This document shows positions 47,733 to 57,049 of a stretch of DNA of 64,000 bases, in pieces. Below the pieces are notes generated by a model, which ran no database searches, was not told the DNA's origin, and saw only the letters and a program-made list of their open reading frames with translations. The translations under genes and the position numbers were made by a program. Source of the stretch: an uncultured Clostridia bacterium (GTDB taxonomy: Bacteria; Bacillota; Clostridia; Oscillospirales; Ruminococcaceae); the NCBI GenBank assembly GCA_947630825.1, contig CANRJA010000002.1, positions 62,001-126,000 on the forward strand, written 5' to 3'. Numbering within the stretch: the first letter of the stretch is position 1; every line of letters begins with the position of its first letter.

Positions 47733-49577
47733 ATGACACAGGAATATGAGGAAGAATTTAATAAACTTAACCTTCCTGATGATCTTAAAAAATTCAGCTA
47801 TGATGAGTGCAGGATACTGTGTAAGGAAATTCGTGATACACTTATTAAAACGGTATCACAAAACGGGGGACATTTATCCTCTAATTTGGGAACAGTAGAG
47901 CTTTCTTTAGCACTTCACAGAGTTTTTTCATCGCCTAAAGATAAGATAGTCTGGGATGTAGGTCATCAATCGTATACGCATAAAATCCTAACCGGCAGAC
48001 TTAAAAATTTCAAAACTCTAAGAAAAGAGAACGGCTTGTCCGGCTTTTGCAAGCCCAGTGAATCTGACCATGACGCCTTTGTAAGCGGACACAGTTCAAA
48101 TTCTGTTTCCGCAGCTTTGGGCATAGCGACCGCAATGAAATTAAACGGTGACAATCATCATACAATTGCTGTAATAGGAGACGGCGCGGCAACAGGTGGG
48201 CTTTCGTTCGAGGGATTTAATAATGCAGGTAAAAGCAATACAAATCTTATTGTTGTATTGAATTACAATGAAATGTCTATTTCTAAAAATGTAGGTGCTA
48301 TTGCGAAGTATCTGTCAAATTTCAGAACTAAAGAATCTTATAAGCGTACAAAAACCATTGTAGAAAGAGCGCTAGACAGCATACCTGTTATAGGTCAGCC
48401 GATAAAGAAAACTCTGAAATTTTCAAAGGATACTATAAAAAATTCTATTTTCAGAACAACTCTTTTTGAAGATTTGGGATTTGAATTTGTCGGTCCTGTG
48501 GACGGTCATAATCTTAAAGAGCTTGAAAACGCTTTAAAAAAAGCAAAAGATATAAAAAGACCTGTCGTTGTTCAGGTGAATACACTAAAGGGAAAAGGCT
48601 ATGCGCCTGCCGAAGATAACCCTGGAGAATATCACGGGATAGGCTCTTTTGAACTAAAAACAGGAAACCCTGACGTTTCAAAATGCGACAGCTTTTCAAC
48701 TGTGTTCGGGTGTGAATTGTCTCGTCTGGCTGACGGAGATAACAACATCTGTGCAATAACGGCGGCTATGAAGTATGGAACAGGTCTTGATAAGTTTGCT
48801 AAATCTCATAAGGACAGATTTTTTGATGTAGGGATAGCTGAGGGTCACGCATTAACTTTTGCCGGCGGTCTTGCTTCTATGGGTAAAATTCCGGTGTTTG
48901 CGGTTTATTCTACTTTTCTTCAAAGGGGCTATGACCAGATAATACACGATTTGGCAATATCAAATGCTCATATTGTAATAGGCGTTGACAGAGCGGGAGT
49001 TGTTGGAGAAGACGGAGTTACCCATCAGGGAATTTTCGACGTTTCCTTTTTATCAACAATACCTAATGTTACAATTTATTCTCCCAGCAATTATGAGGAA
49101 TTAAAAGCGTGTTTATCAAAGGGTATATATAAAGATAAGGGAATAGTGGCCGTTCGATATCCTCGTGGGAATGAGAAAGATTGCATTTTAAAAAAAGATT
49201 ACATATCAACCGATTACGAGCTTTATGAAAACGGCTCGAATGCTCTTGTAATAACCTACGGCAGGCTGTTTAATGAAGTCTCATATGCCTTTGATAAGCT
49301 GAAAAATGTGGGTAAAAATATTGATGTATTAAAGCTAATTAATTTGAGTTCTGTTGATAAAGAAATGATTAAGGAAATAAAGTCTTATAAAAAGGTCTAC
49401 TTTTTTGAAGAAGGTTATTATAACGGTTCTGTTTCTCAAAGGCTAAAAAATGAGATAAATAATTTAGACTGCACTGCAATATATGATTTCGTACCGCAGG
49501 CATCAGTTGAAGCAACACTTGAGAAGTTAGGATTGTCAGGAAATGAGATTTATAAAAAGTTAAGTTCGGAGATTTAA
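47733..49577 (+). CDS. dxs: 1-deoxy-D-xylulose-5-phosphate synthase
   Basis: TPP-dependent first enzyme of the MEP pathway, 614 residues. Contains GHLSSNLGTVELSLALH, VGHQSYTHKILTGR, the TPP motif GDGAATGGLSFEGFNN and the transketolase half DVGIAEGHALTFAGG, DRAGVVGEDGVTHQG. ATG 47733 follows ACGGAGA. It supplies the route whose later steps here include ispF and ispA. Confidence 0.97.
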   Translation: MTQEYEEEFNKLNLPDDLKKFSYDECRILCKEIRDTLIKTVSQNGGHLSSNLGTVELSLALHRVFSSPKDKIVWDVGHQSYTHKILTGRLKNFKTLRKENGLSGFCKPSESDHDAFVSGHSSNSVSAALGIATAMKLNGDNHHTIAVIGDGAATGGLSFEGFNNAGKSNTNLIVVLNYNEMSISKNVGAIAKYLSNFRTKESYKRTKTIVERALDSIPVIGQPIKKTLKFSKDTIKNSIFRTTLFEDLGFEFVGPVDGHNLKELENALKKAKDIKRPVVVQVNTLKGKGYAPAEDNPGEYHGIGSFELKTGNPDVSKCDSFSTVFGCELSRLADGDNNICAITAAMKYGTGLDKFAKSHKDRFFDVGIAEGHALTFAGGLASMGKIPVFAVYSTFLQRGYDQIIHDLAISNAHIVIGVDRAGVVGEDGVTHQGIFDVSFLSTIPNVTIYSPSNYEELKACLSKGIYKDKGIVAVRYPRGNEKDCILKKDYISTDYELYENGSNALVITYGRLFNEVSYAFDKLKNVGKNIDVLKLINLSSVDKEMIKEIKSYKKVYFFEEGYYNGSVSQRLKNEINNLDCTAIYDFVPQASVEATLEKLGLSGNEIYKKLSSEI

Positions 49578-49580
49578 CAA

Positions 49581-50378
49581 ATGGGAGAAAGACTCGATAT
49601 AGAATTAGTTAGCAGAGGTCTTGCCGAGACACGTTCAAAGGCACAGAATATGATAAAAGAAGCCTCTATAAGCGTGAATGGTATTATAGTTACAAAACCT
49701 GCTTTTTTAGTTGATAAATCAGACGAAATTAGATTAGTCGGCGAAACTCTAAAATATGTAGGTAAGGGCGGACTAAAGCTAGAAAAAGCAATTTATGAAT
49801 TTAAGATAGATTTAAAAGGTAAAACTTGCGTTGACTTTGGTGCTTCAACAGGAGGATTTACCGACTGTATGCTTCAAAACGACGCGGAATATGTCTATGC
49901 AGTTGATGTAGGGAAAAATCAATTGGACAAAAGCCTAATTGATAATCCCAAAATTGAAAACATAGAGAATACGAACATTAAAGATGTTACAAAATCAATG
50001 TTTGAGAAGAATATTGAATTTTGTACTGTTGATTTGTCTTTTATATCACTTTCATATGCCGTTCCTGTTGTCTATGATGTTCTATCTGATGAGGGAGAGG
50101 CTGTTATGCTTATAAAGCCTCAGTTTGAAGCAGGTAAAAAAAGCCTTTCAAAAAAGGGAATAGTCAATGACAAAAAACTTCATATAAAGGTTCTTAAAAA
50201 TATTGTGACGCTAATTGAAAATTCAGGATTTAGTATTAAAAACTTAACTCATTCTCCTATAAAAGGCGGAAGCGGTAATATCGAGTATCTGATTTATGTT
50301 AAAAAAAGCAAAAAACACTCATCATTTTCAAATGATATTAAAACTATAGTTGATGATGCATTTAAACTATCAAAGTAA
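49581..50378 (+). CDS. TlyA family RNA methyltransferase (YqxC-like)
   Basis: 265 residues: an S4 RNA-binding domain (about 2-60; ERLDIELVSRGLAETRSKA) and a FtsJ-type Rossmann methyltransferase (GASTGGFTDCML as SAM-binding motif, KPQFEAGK later). Homologues methylate ribose 2'-O positions of 16S and 23S rRNA. It is coupled to dxs by a four-base gap and precedes nadK, as in most Firmicutes. Confidence 0.92.
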   Translation: MGERLDIELVSRGLAETRSKAQNMIKEASISVNGIIVTKPAFLVDKSDEIRLVGETLKYVGKGGLKLEKAIYEFKIDLKGKTCVDFGASTGGFTDCMLQNDAEYVYAVDVGKNQLDKSLIDNPKIENIENTNIKDVTKSMFEKNIEFCTVDLSFISLSYAVPVVYDVLSDEGEAVMLIKPQFEAGKKSLSKKGIVNDKKLHIKVLKNIVTLIENSGFSIKNLTHSPIKGGSGNIEYLIYVKKSKKHSSFSNDIKTIVDDAFKLSK

Positions 50379-50396
50379 TCAAAGGAGGGAAATCTG

Positions 50397-51284
50397 TTGA
50401 ATATTTATATCTTACCTAATTTGAAAAAGGATAACAGCGAACTCTATGTAAGAAACGCAGTAAGCATACTGAGAAAAAATAACGCAGAACTTTCAATGCC
50501 TAAAAAATATCAGGCAGATTTTTCTGACCTTGATTTTATTGAATTTTCCAACGAGGACGAACTAGTTTCAAAGTGCGATATAATATTAGCTGTCGGAGGA
50601 GACGGTACGATATTAAAAGCGTCTGCCGCCGCATCTAAATATGATAAGCCTATACTTGGCTTAAATTGCGGAAGGCTTGGATTTATGTGTACTCTTGAAC
50701 ATAATGAACTTGAATTGCTAGATAATCTTTGCAATGGTGATTATGAATTTCAAAGACGTATTATGCTTGACGGAGAGATTTTAAAGCCTAATGGAGAAAA
50801 TAAAACCTTCACCGCACTGAATGACATTGTAGTATCAAAGCCTCAGCATAGCAAAATTTCAGATTTTGAAGTTTCTAAATCGGGCAAGGTGGTTTCGTCG
50901 ATAAGAGCAGACGGCTTGATTTTTTCCACTCCTACCGGAGCAACTGCATATTCGCTCTCTGCAGGCGGACCTATTATTGAACCTGATATGGAATGTATTG
51001 AATTTACACCTATATGTCCTCACTCGCTGCTTTCAAGAACTATGATTTTTTCTAAAAGTTCAAAGCTGTCCGTCAAGTTTTTCACAAACTCTAATGAACG
51101 CTTCGGCTTATCAGTTGACGGCGTTACAAAGGAAGATATATCTTCAAAAGATGTTCTGACAATTTCGGCGTCTGATAAATATATCAAGCTTATAGATATT
51201 AAGGGCGGAAGCTTTTTTGATTCTGTTAATTCAAAGCTTATGAGACCCTTAAAGGCAATTATGGAGGACAGCGAAAATGTCTAA
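50397..51284 (+). CDS. nadK: NAD kinase
   Basis: Phosphorylates NAD to NADP; 295 residues. The GGDGTILKAS motif and LNCGRLGFM are diagnostic, with the conserved TPTGATAYSLSAGGPI segment. The start is TTG 50397, preceded by AAAGGAGGG at good spacing; no ATG is available. Overlaps argR by eight bases. Confidence 0.96.
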   Translation: MNIYILPNLKKDNSELYVRNAVSILRKNNAELSMPKKYQADFSDLDFIEFSNEDELVSKCDIILAVGGDGTILKASAAASKYDKPILGLNCGRLGFMCTLEHNELELLDNLCNGDYEFQRRIMLDGEILKPNGENKTFTALNDIVVSKPQHSKISDFEVSKSGKVVSSIRADGLIFSTPTGATAYSLSAGGPIIEPDMECIEFTPICPHSLLSRTMIFSKSSKLSVKFFTNSNERFGLSVDGVTKEDISSKDVLTISASDKYIKLIDIKGGSFFDSVNSKLMRPLKAIMEDSENV

Positions 51285-51738
51285 AGAAAAAAGGCAGAAA
51301 GAGATTTTAAATATTATTACAGGCAGCGATGTCTCTACACAGCAGGAGCTTCAAAGCAGGCTTAGAGACAAGGGCTTTAATGCAACTCAGGCTACAATCT
51401 CTCGTGATATTAAGGAGCTTTCAATAATTAAAACTGTTTCTTCAAGCGGTATTTATAAGTACGATATCCCAAGTAATATAAGAGACAAAGGAAAAAGCCC
51501 TCAAGAGCTTTTGAGAAACATATTTAAAGAGGCGGTTATATCTGTAAATTTCGCTATAAATATTGTTGTGATTAAGTGTCATGCAGGAATGGCACAGGCT
51601 GTTTGTGCAAAACTTGATAACACATACTTTGAATCTATAGTAGGCACAATAGCCGGCGACGATACAGTATTTGCAGTTCTTAAAAGCGAGGCATTAGCTA
51701 TTGAATTTGTTGGTATGCTAAACAAGCTTCTTGTGTAA
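51277..51738 (+). CDS. argR: Arginine repressor
   Basis: 153 residues: a winged-helix N-terminus (SRLRDKGFNATQATISRDIK) and an arginine-binding hexamerisation domain (CHAGMAQAVCAKLDN, GTIAGDDT). Represses arginine biosynthesis or activates catabolism. As usual in Firmicutes, it lies next to recN. Confidence 0.95.
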   Translation: MSKEKRQKEILNIITGSDVSTQQELQSRLRDKGFNATQATISRDIKELSIIKTVSSSGIYKYDIPSNIRDKGKSPQELLRNIFKEAVISVNFAINIVVIKCHAGMAQAVCAKLDNTYFESIVGTIAGDDTVFAVLKSEALAIEFVGMLNKLLV

Positions 51739-51783
51739 ATTTTTAAATTATTTCTATCCTACAGAAAGGAAGACGTAATATAA

Positions 51784-53442
51784 ATGCTAACGGAGTTATA
51801 TATTGAAAATCTTGCCGTTATTGAAAAGTCAGTAATCAACTTCGGCGATAAGCTGAATGTGTTTACAGGCGAAACGGGAGCAGGAAAATCAATTTTAATA
51901 AATGGAATAAATGCAATTCTCGGTCAGCGTGTTACAAAGGATATTGTTCGCACAGGAACAAAAAAAGCAGTTATTTCTGCTGTGTTTAACAATTTACCAA
52001 GCGAGGTTATAAAAATTCTTTCAAACAGCGGCATAGACAGCGAGGGCGAGCTTATTATTTCCAGGGAAATCTCAGCCGACGGCGGCAGCGTTGCCCGCAT
52101 AAACTCTCGTCCTGTCAATCTATCTGTTTTAAGAGAAATAGGGGATATTCTTGTAAATATTCACGGCCAGCATGACAGCCAGATACTGTTATCCCCTCAA
52201 AAGCATATTGAAATACTTGACGCATACGGCAATCTTGAATCTTCGCTTGAGGATTATCAAAATTCCTTTAGAGAACTTCAGGCGGTCGCAAAGCAGATCA
52301 AGCAGGTTTCTTTAAGCCAGCAAAATAAAATTGAAAGAATACAAAAACTTAAAGGTATTGTTGATGAAATCTCATCACTTGATTTAAAAGAAAATGAGGA
52401 CGAAGAAATAGAGTCTGAATTTGAACTGTCGAACAACGCCGTTGAGGTAAGACAGGCTGTAACAGGAGTTGTAAATCTTATTGAAGATGACGACGGTATC
52501 AGCTCGGAGCTTTTCAGCGCAGCCGATGCTTTAGAAAATTATTCGGACGTTTTTTCTGACTTAGAGCCTTTAATAGAGCGAATTAAATCTGCTAAGATTG
52601 AAATTGACGATATTTCAAGTGAACTGAATCATCTAACGTCAATGCTTGAAGTAGACCCTGAAAGATTTGCATATGTTTCAGCTAGAAACGACAGCATAAT
52701 ACGAATAAAGAAAAAGTATGGTCCAAATCTTTCAGATGTTCTTAACAGTCTTGATGAGTCGGTAAAAGAGCTTGAAGCATTAACAGGTGATGAAAATAAT
52801 ATAGAGACTTTGAAGGCTAAAAGGGAAGATCTGCTGGAGGAAACTTCAAAAAAGGCAATAAAATTGTCAAACAGCCGTGAGATGGCAGGCAATAGGTTTA
52901 TAAAAGAGGTAACTTCACAGCTTAAGTTTTTAAATATGCCTAATGTTAAGCTTGAAATTTCCAATCAAAAAGGCAAGCTGACTATTCACGGAATGGATAA
53001 TATAGAGTTTTTAATTTCAGCGAATTTGGGCGAGGAGCCAAAGCCTATTGCCAAAATAGCGTCAGGAGGAGAGCTATCGCGTATAATGCTAGCTTTAAAA
53101 AGCGTAATTGCTGAAAAGGATAACACTCCAACAATGATCTTTGATGAAATAGACACAGGCGTCAGCGGTCGTGCGGCGCAAAAAATAGGTATTAAACTGC
53201 ATGAAATCTCAAGAAACAGACAGGTCATTTGCGTAACTCATTTAGCTCAAATAGCCATTTCAGGTGATACTCATATGCTAATTGAAAAGAAAACGGAAAA
53301 CGGAAAAACCAAAACAACAGTATGTGAATTGACATCTCTTGAAGAAAGAAAAAGCGAGATTGCAAGGATCATAAGCGGAGATGATAGTTCAGAAATAACT
53401 TTAGCAAGCGCTGAGGAAATGCTAAAAAATGTAAATCATTAA
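51784..53442 (+). CDS. recN: DNA repair protein RecN
   Basis: SMC-like ATPase acting early in double-strand break repair. 552 residues. Walker A GETGAGKSILINGI, a long coiled coil between about 160 and 370, then the ABC signature ASGGELSRIMLAL and Walker B MIFDEIDTGVSG. ATG 51784 follows AGAAAGGAAG. Last gene of the long operon. Confidence 0.96.
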   Translation: MLTELYIENLAVIEKSVINFGDKLNVFTGETGAGKSILINGINAILGQRVTKDIVRTGTKKAVISAVFNNLPSEVIKILSNSGIDSEGELIISREISADGGSVARINSRPVNLSVLREIGDILVNIHGQHDSQILLSPQKHIEILDAYGNLESSLEDYQNSFRELQAVAKQIKQVSLSQQNKIERIQKLKGIVDEISSLDLKENEDEEIESEFELSNNAVEVRQAVTGVVNLIEDDDGISSELFSAADALENYSDVFSDLEPLIERIKSAKIEIDDISSELNHLTSMLEVDPERFAYVSARNDSIIRIKKKYGPNLSDVLNSLDESVKELEALTGDENNIETLKAKREDLLEETSKKAIKLSNSREMAGNRFIKEVTSQLKFLNMPNVKLEISNQKGKLTIHGMDNIEFLISANLGEEPKPIAKIASGGELSRIMLALKSVIAEKDNTPTMIFDEIDTGVSGRAAQKIGIKLHEISRNRQVICVTHLAQIAISGDTHMLIEKKTENGKTKTTVCELTSLEERKSEIARIISGDDSSEITLASAEEMLKNVNH

Positions 53443-53450
53443 ATTTATAT

Positions 53451-53483
53451 AAAACGGTTAGCTTGATGCTTGCCGTTTTTTTT
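53451..53483 (+). terminator. Terminator of the recN operon
   Basis: AAAACGG (53451-53457) with CCGTTTT (53473-53479), an inner AGC/GCT pair, and a T-run of eight. Confidence 0.8.
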
Positions 53484-53489
53484 CTGTAT

Positions 53490-53518
53490 TTGACTTTTAA
53501 CTTCTAAAATGGTATAAT
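53490..53518 (+). promoter_or_regulatory. Sigma-A promoter of thyX
   Basis: TTGACT (53490-53495), 17-base spacer, TATAAT (53513-53518) with extended -10 TGG. Start near 53525, 25 bases before thyX; the AGAAGGA site lies in between. Confidence 0.87.
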
Positions 53519-53549
53519 TAATTAACTTTGCAGAAGGACTGATAGTATT

Positions 53550-54317
53550 ATGAAGGTTACTTTACTAGCGCACACTCCTGAGCCTGAAAAAACAATTGCG
53601 GCTGCCGCAAAATTGTGCTATGCAAGCTCTGATATTGATACGCTCCTTGACGGTTTGACAAAGGAGAAAACTGTGAATTTTTTGAATTTGCTTTCCGATT
53701 TAGGACATCAAAGCCCTGTTGAACACGTTACATTTACTTTTGGTATCGAGGGGGTTTCACGCGCGCTGTTAGCTCAGATCACCAGACACAGGATAGCTTC
53801 ATTCTCAGTGCAAAGTCAGAGATACGTTGAGGAGAAAAACTATGAGTTTGTAACTCCGCCTGAAATTTCGGCTGTTCCCGAGGCGCTAGAGGAGTTTAAC
53901 AGGCAAATGGATTCTGCTATTACGAGTTATAATAAGCTTGCAGATATTCTTAAAGAGAAGCACTTTAAGACTTTTATAGAAGAAGGCTTTGATGAAAAGG
54001 AAGCTGTAAAAAAGGCTCAGAAAAAGGCAATAGAAGACGCTCGGTTTGTTCTTCCGAATGCCTGCGATACAAAAATGATTGTGACTATGAACGCAAGAAG
54101 TCTTTTAAATTTCTTTAAACTTAGATGCTGTTCAAGAGCTCAGTGGGAAATCAAAGCTCTTGCAGATGAAATGCTGAGACTGTGCTGCAAAGTCGCACCT
54201 ACCATTTTTAAAAATGCAGGTCCAGAATGTGTAAGAGGGAAGTGCGCCGAGGGTAAGATGACCTGCGGCAAAATGAAAGAGGTTCAAAAATATTATAAGG
54301 AGCTTAAAAATGAATAA
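53550..54317 (+). CDS. thyX: FAD-dependent thymidylate synthase
   Basis: Makes dTMP from dUMP using methylene-THF and FAD, 255 residues. The ThyX motif is RHRIASFSVQSQRYVE and the QSPVEHVTFTF and NARSLLNFFKLR segments are typical. A Cys-rich tail (CVRGKCAEGKMTCGK) is found in clostridial forms. It overlaps tmk by eight bases, which joins successive steps of dTTP synthesis. Confidence 0.96.
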   Translation: MKVTLLAHTPEPEKTIAAAAKLCYASSDIDTLLDGLTKEKTVNFLNLLSDLGHQSPVEHVTFTFGIEGVSRALLAQITRHRIASFSVQSQRYVEEKNYEFVTPPEISAVPEALEEFNRQMDSAITSYNKLADILKEKHFKTFIEEGFDEKEAVKKAQKKAIEDARFVLPNACDTKMIVTMNARSLLNFFKLRCCSRAQWEIKALADEMLRLCCKVAPTIFKNAGPECVRGKCAEGKMTCGKMKEVQKYYKELKNE

Positions 54318-54975
54318 GAAGCTCATTGTTATAGAGGGATTAGACGGAAGCGGAAAATCAACTCAGTTTAAAATAATTGATAAAATCTTTAGTGATAATA
54401 ATATTCCTCATAAATCAATCAGCTTTCCAGATTATGAGAAGCCTTCATCAGCACTTGTAAAGATGTATCTTAGCGGCGAGTTTTCAAAAAACGCTAAGGA
54501 TATAAACGCATATGCGGCGTCCAGCTTTTACGCTGTTGACAGGTATGCGAGCTTTAAGCTGTACTGGGAGGACGCTTATAACAACGGAGATTTGATATTA
54601 GCAAGCAGATATGTAACGTCTAACGCAATATATCAGATGGTTAAATGTAATAAAAGCGGTTGGGACGAATATCTTGACTGGCTTTCTGAATATGAATATG
54701 AAAAGCTGGGGCTTCCCAAACCTGATATGGTTATTTTTCTTGATATGCCGATTGAGATTTCGCAAAGGCTTATGACCGAAAGATATAACGGGGACGATGG
54801 TAAAAAGGATATTCACGAATTAGACGTTGAGTTTCTGAAGTCATGCCGTGAAGCAGCTCTTTATACTGCGAATAAGCAAGACTGGAGCATAATAAATTGC
54901 TCAAACGGTGCAGTTCCGCTTAGTATTGATGAAATTACAAATAAAATAATGAATGAAATAAACAAACTTAAATAA
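54310..54975 (+). CDS. tmk: Thymidylate kinase
   Basis: Phosphorylates dTMP to dTDP; 221 residues. P-loop IEGLDGSGKST, the DRYASFKLYW segment, and the lid region. Directly coupled to thyX. The protein reads as a clostridial branch of the family in which the lid is MTERYNGDDGKKDIHE. Confidence 0.92.
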   Translation: MNKKLIVIEGLDGSGKSTQFKIIDKIFSDNNIPHKSISFPDYEKPSSALVKMYLSGEFSKNAKDINAYAASSFYAVDRYASFKLYWEDAYNNGDLILASRYVTSNAIYQMVKCNKSGWDEYLDWLSEYEYEKLGLPKPDMVIFLDMPIEISQRLMTERYNGDDGKKDIHELDVEFLKSCREAALYTANKQDWSIINCSNGAVPLSIDEITNKIMNEINKLK

Positions 54976-54996
54976 TATATTGAAAAGAAGGATACA

Positions 54997-55887
54997 ATGT
55001 TTGACTTTAGGGAAATTGAATTAAGTGACAAGTCATGGATTGATGAACTTTTAGCAAAATCTGATTTTATGGGCTGCGAATATTCCTTTGCGAATAATGT
55101 AGCATGGCGAAGACTCAGCGATTCGGTTATTTCAAGATACAAGGATTTCTATTTGATTTCATCTCAGGATAACGATAATATTTATCTTACATATCCGGCA
55201 GGCGAGGGGAATATTACAGAGCTTCTTAACGAGTTTAGAAAATATTGCTGTAATTTAGGAAAGCGCTTTGTTTTATCTTCTGTAACACGTGATAATTTAG
55301 AATACATAAAAGGGAATTTTGATGGAAAAATAGAAAGTATTAAATCGAATGCCGACTATTATGATTATATATATAATGCTGAGGATTTGATAAATTTAAG
55401 AGGAAAAAAGTATCATTCAAAGAGAAATCATATCAGCAATTTTAAAAAGCAACCGTGGGAATATAAAGAGCTTACCCCTGATTTGTTTGACGATTGCATT
55501 GAATTTGTAACTGAGAGCTATAATAAAAGGTCCGAGACAGATTTTTCCGCCGTTGTTGAGCAGTTTGCAATAAACACTTTTTTCACTAGTTTTGAGTATT
55601 TGAACTTAAAGGGCGGAGTTCTTTTTCAAAATGGCAGAATTGTCGGAGTCACGATAGGTGAGAGGCTTAATTCTAACACTTTAGTTGTTCATATTGAAAA
55701 AGCGTTAAGTGACGTAAATGGAGCATATCCCACCTTGTGTAATGAATTTGCAAAAGCAAATGCGTTTGATTTAAAATATATAAATAGGGAAGAGGATCTA
55801 GGTTTAGAGGGACTTAGAAAATCCAAACGCTCCTATCACCCATGCTTTCAGCTAGAAAAACATTCAATAATATTTAAAAAAGATTGA
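54997..55887 (+). CDS. DUF2156 family protein (GNAT-like, MprF C-terminal domain-like)
   Basis: 296-residue cytoplasmic protein with two GNAT-like halves, resembling the lysyl/alanyl-phosphatidylglycerol synthase C-terminal domain but without the MprF membrane part. Seen: SFANNVAWR, GKKYHSKRNHISNF and the late GAYPTLCNEFAK. Its substrate is unknown; family members may transfer amino acids or acyl groups. Starts 21 bp after tmk with GAAGGA. Confidence 0.83.
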   Translation: MFDFREIELSDKSWIDELLAKSDFMGCEYSFANNVAWRRLSDSVISRYKDFYLISSQDNDNIYLTYPAGEGNITELLNEFRKYCCNLGKRFVLSSVTRDNLEYIKGNFDGKIESIKSNADYYDYIYNAEDLINLRGKKYHSKRNHISNFKKQPWEYKELTPDLFDDCIEFVTESYNKRSETDFSAVVEQFAINTFFTSFEYLNLKGGVLFQNGRIVGVTIGERLNSNTLVVHIEKALSDVNGAYPTLCNEFAKANAFDLKYINREEDLGLEGLRKSKRSYHPCFQLEKHSIIFKKD

Positions 55888-55923
55888 TTTTTACTAATTC
55901 AATACGGAAAGGAAAACACAATT

Positions 55924-56466
55924 ATGGTATATGTATTCTTAGCAAACGGTTTTGAGGAAGTTGAAGCTCTTGCGCCGGTTGATATTTTAAGACGTGCTGA
56001 TGTAGACGTTAAAACAGTAGGAGTAGGCTCTGAAATGATTCGAGGAGCGCATGGCATACCTGTTATTACTGATTTGGACGCCAATGAAATAGAGCTTAAT
56101 GAAAATATAGAAATGATTGTTCTGCCGGGCGGAATGCCGGGAACTGTAAACCTTGAGAAAAATGAAAATGTTCAAAAGACTATAGACTATTGTATAAAAA
56201 ACGACAAATATATTTCAGCGATATGCGCAGCGCCATCAATTCTCGGACACAAGGGTATTTTAGACGGTAAGACTGCAACTTGCTTCCCGGGATTTGAAAA
56301 GGAATTAGGTAAGGCTAATTATTCGCATGAGCTTGTGGTAAACGACGGAAAAATAACTACAGCCAGGGGAGCCGGCGCTGCAATAAAGTTCGGGCTAAAG
56401 CTGGTTGAGCTTTTAGTATCAAAAGTAAAGTCAGAGGCGCTTGAGGCATCACTTCAATGCAGATAG
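55924..56466 (+). CDS. DJ-1/PfpI family protein (YajL-like)
   Basis: 180 residues, class I glutamine amidotransferase-like fold. The nucleophile cysteine is in AICAAPSILG and the acidic partner near LANGFEEVEALAPVDIL (Glu about 15). Homologues act as glyoxalases, deglycases or oxidative-stress chaperones; which applies is unsettled. It overlaps the next gene by ten bases. Confidence 0.9.
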   Translation: MVYVFLANGFEEVEALAPVDILRRADVDVKTVGVGSEMIRGAHGIPVITDLDANEIELNENIEMIVLPGGMPGTVNLEKNENVQKTIDYCIKNDKYISAICAAPSILGHKGILDGKTATCFPGFEKELGKANYSHELVVNDGKITTARGAGAAIKFGLKLVELLVSKVKSEALEASLQCR

Positions 56467-57047
56467 ATATAAAAGTACAAAAAGATATTCTTAGAAAAGA
56501 TATTTTAATAAGACGCAACGAGTTGAACAAATCAGAAATAGAATTGAAAAGTCAGCTAATTTTAAATAGACTTATTGACTTGGATAAACTGAAAAACTCT
56601 AAAAATATTTGCGTTTATGTTTCTAAAGATTCTGAGGTTGAAACCTTTTCTTTGATAAATCGGCTTATAAATATGGACAAGTCTTTGTATGCTCCTAAGT
56701 GTGACATAAAAAACAATTATATGGCATTTTATAAAATCAACTCTCTGTCTGATTTAAGTATTGGTGCATTTTCTGTTTTAGAGCCCAGTGATAAAAATGA
56801 GAAATATGTATGCTCAAACAAAAGTGATATATGTATCGTTCCCGCGCTGTGTTTTGACAAACAGGGATTTAGATTAGGTTATGGAAAAGGGTATTACGAC
56901 AGGTTTTTAAAAGATTTCAATGGCATAAAAATCGGTATTTGCTATGATGAATTTGTCGTTGACACACTTCCGAAATTTGATACAGATATAGCTGTTGATT
57001 TGATTATAACTGATGTTGAAAAATATAAGTGTAAAGGTGGAAAGTAA
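56457..57047 (+). CDS. 5-formyltetrahydrofolate cyclo-ligase
   Basis: Converts 5-formyl-THF to methenyl-THF with ATP, recycling folate. 196 residues. The ATP-binding signature GYGKGYYDRFL and the preceding VPALCFDKQGFRLG are clear; an N-terminal RRNELNKSEIE helix is typical. It starts inside the DJ-1-like gene and lies three bases before mltG. Folate recycling fits with nearby thyX. Confidence 0.93.
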   Translation: MQIDIKVQKDILRKDILIRRNELNKSEIELKSQLILNRLIDLDKLKNSKNICVYVSKDSEVETFSLINRLINMDKSLYAPKCDIKNNYMAFYKINSLSDLSIGAFSVLEPSDKNEKYVCSNKSDICIVPALCFDKQGFRLGYGKGYYDRFLKDFNGIKIGICYDEFVVDTLPKFDTDIAVDLIITDVEKYKCKGGK

Positions 57048-57049
57048 AA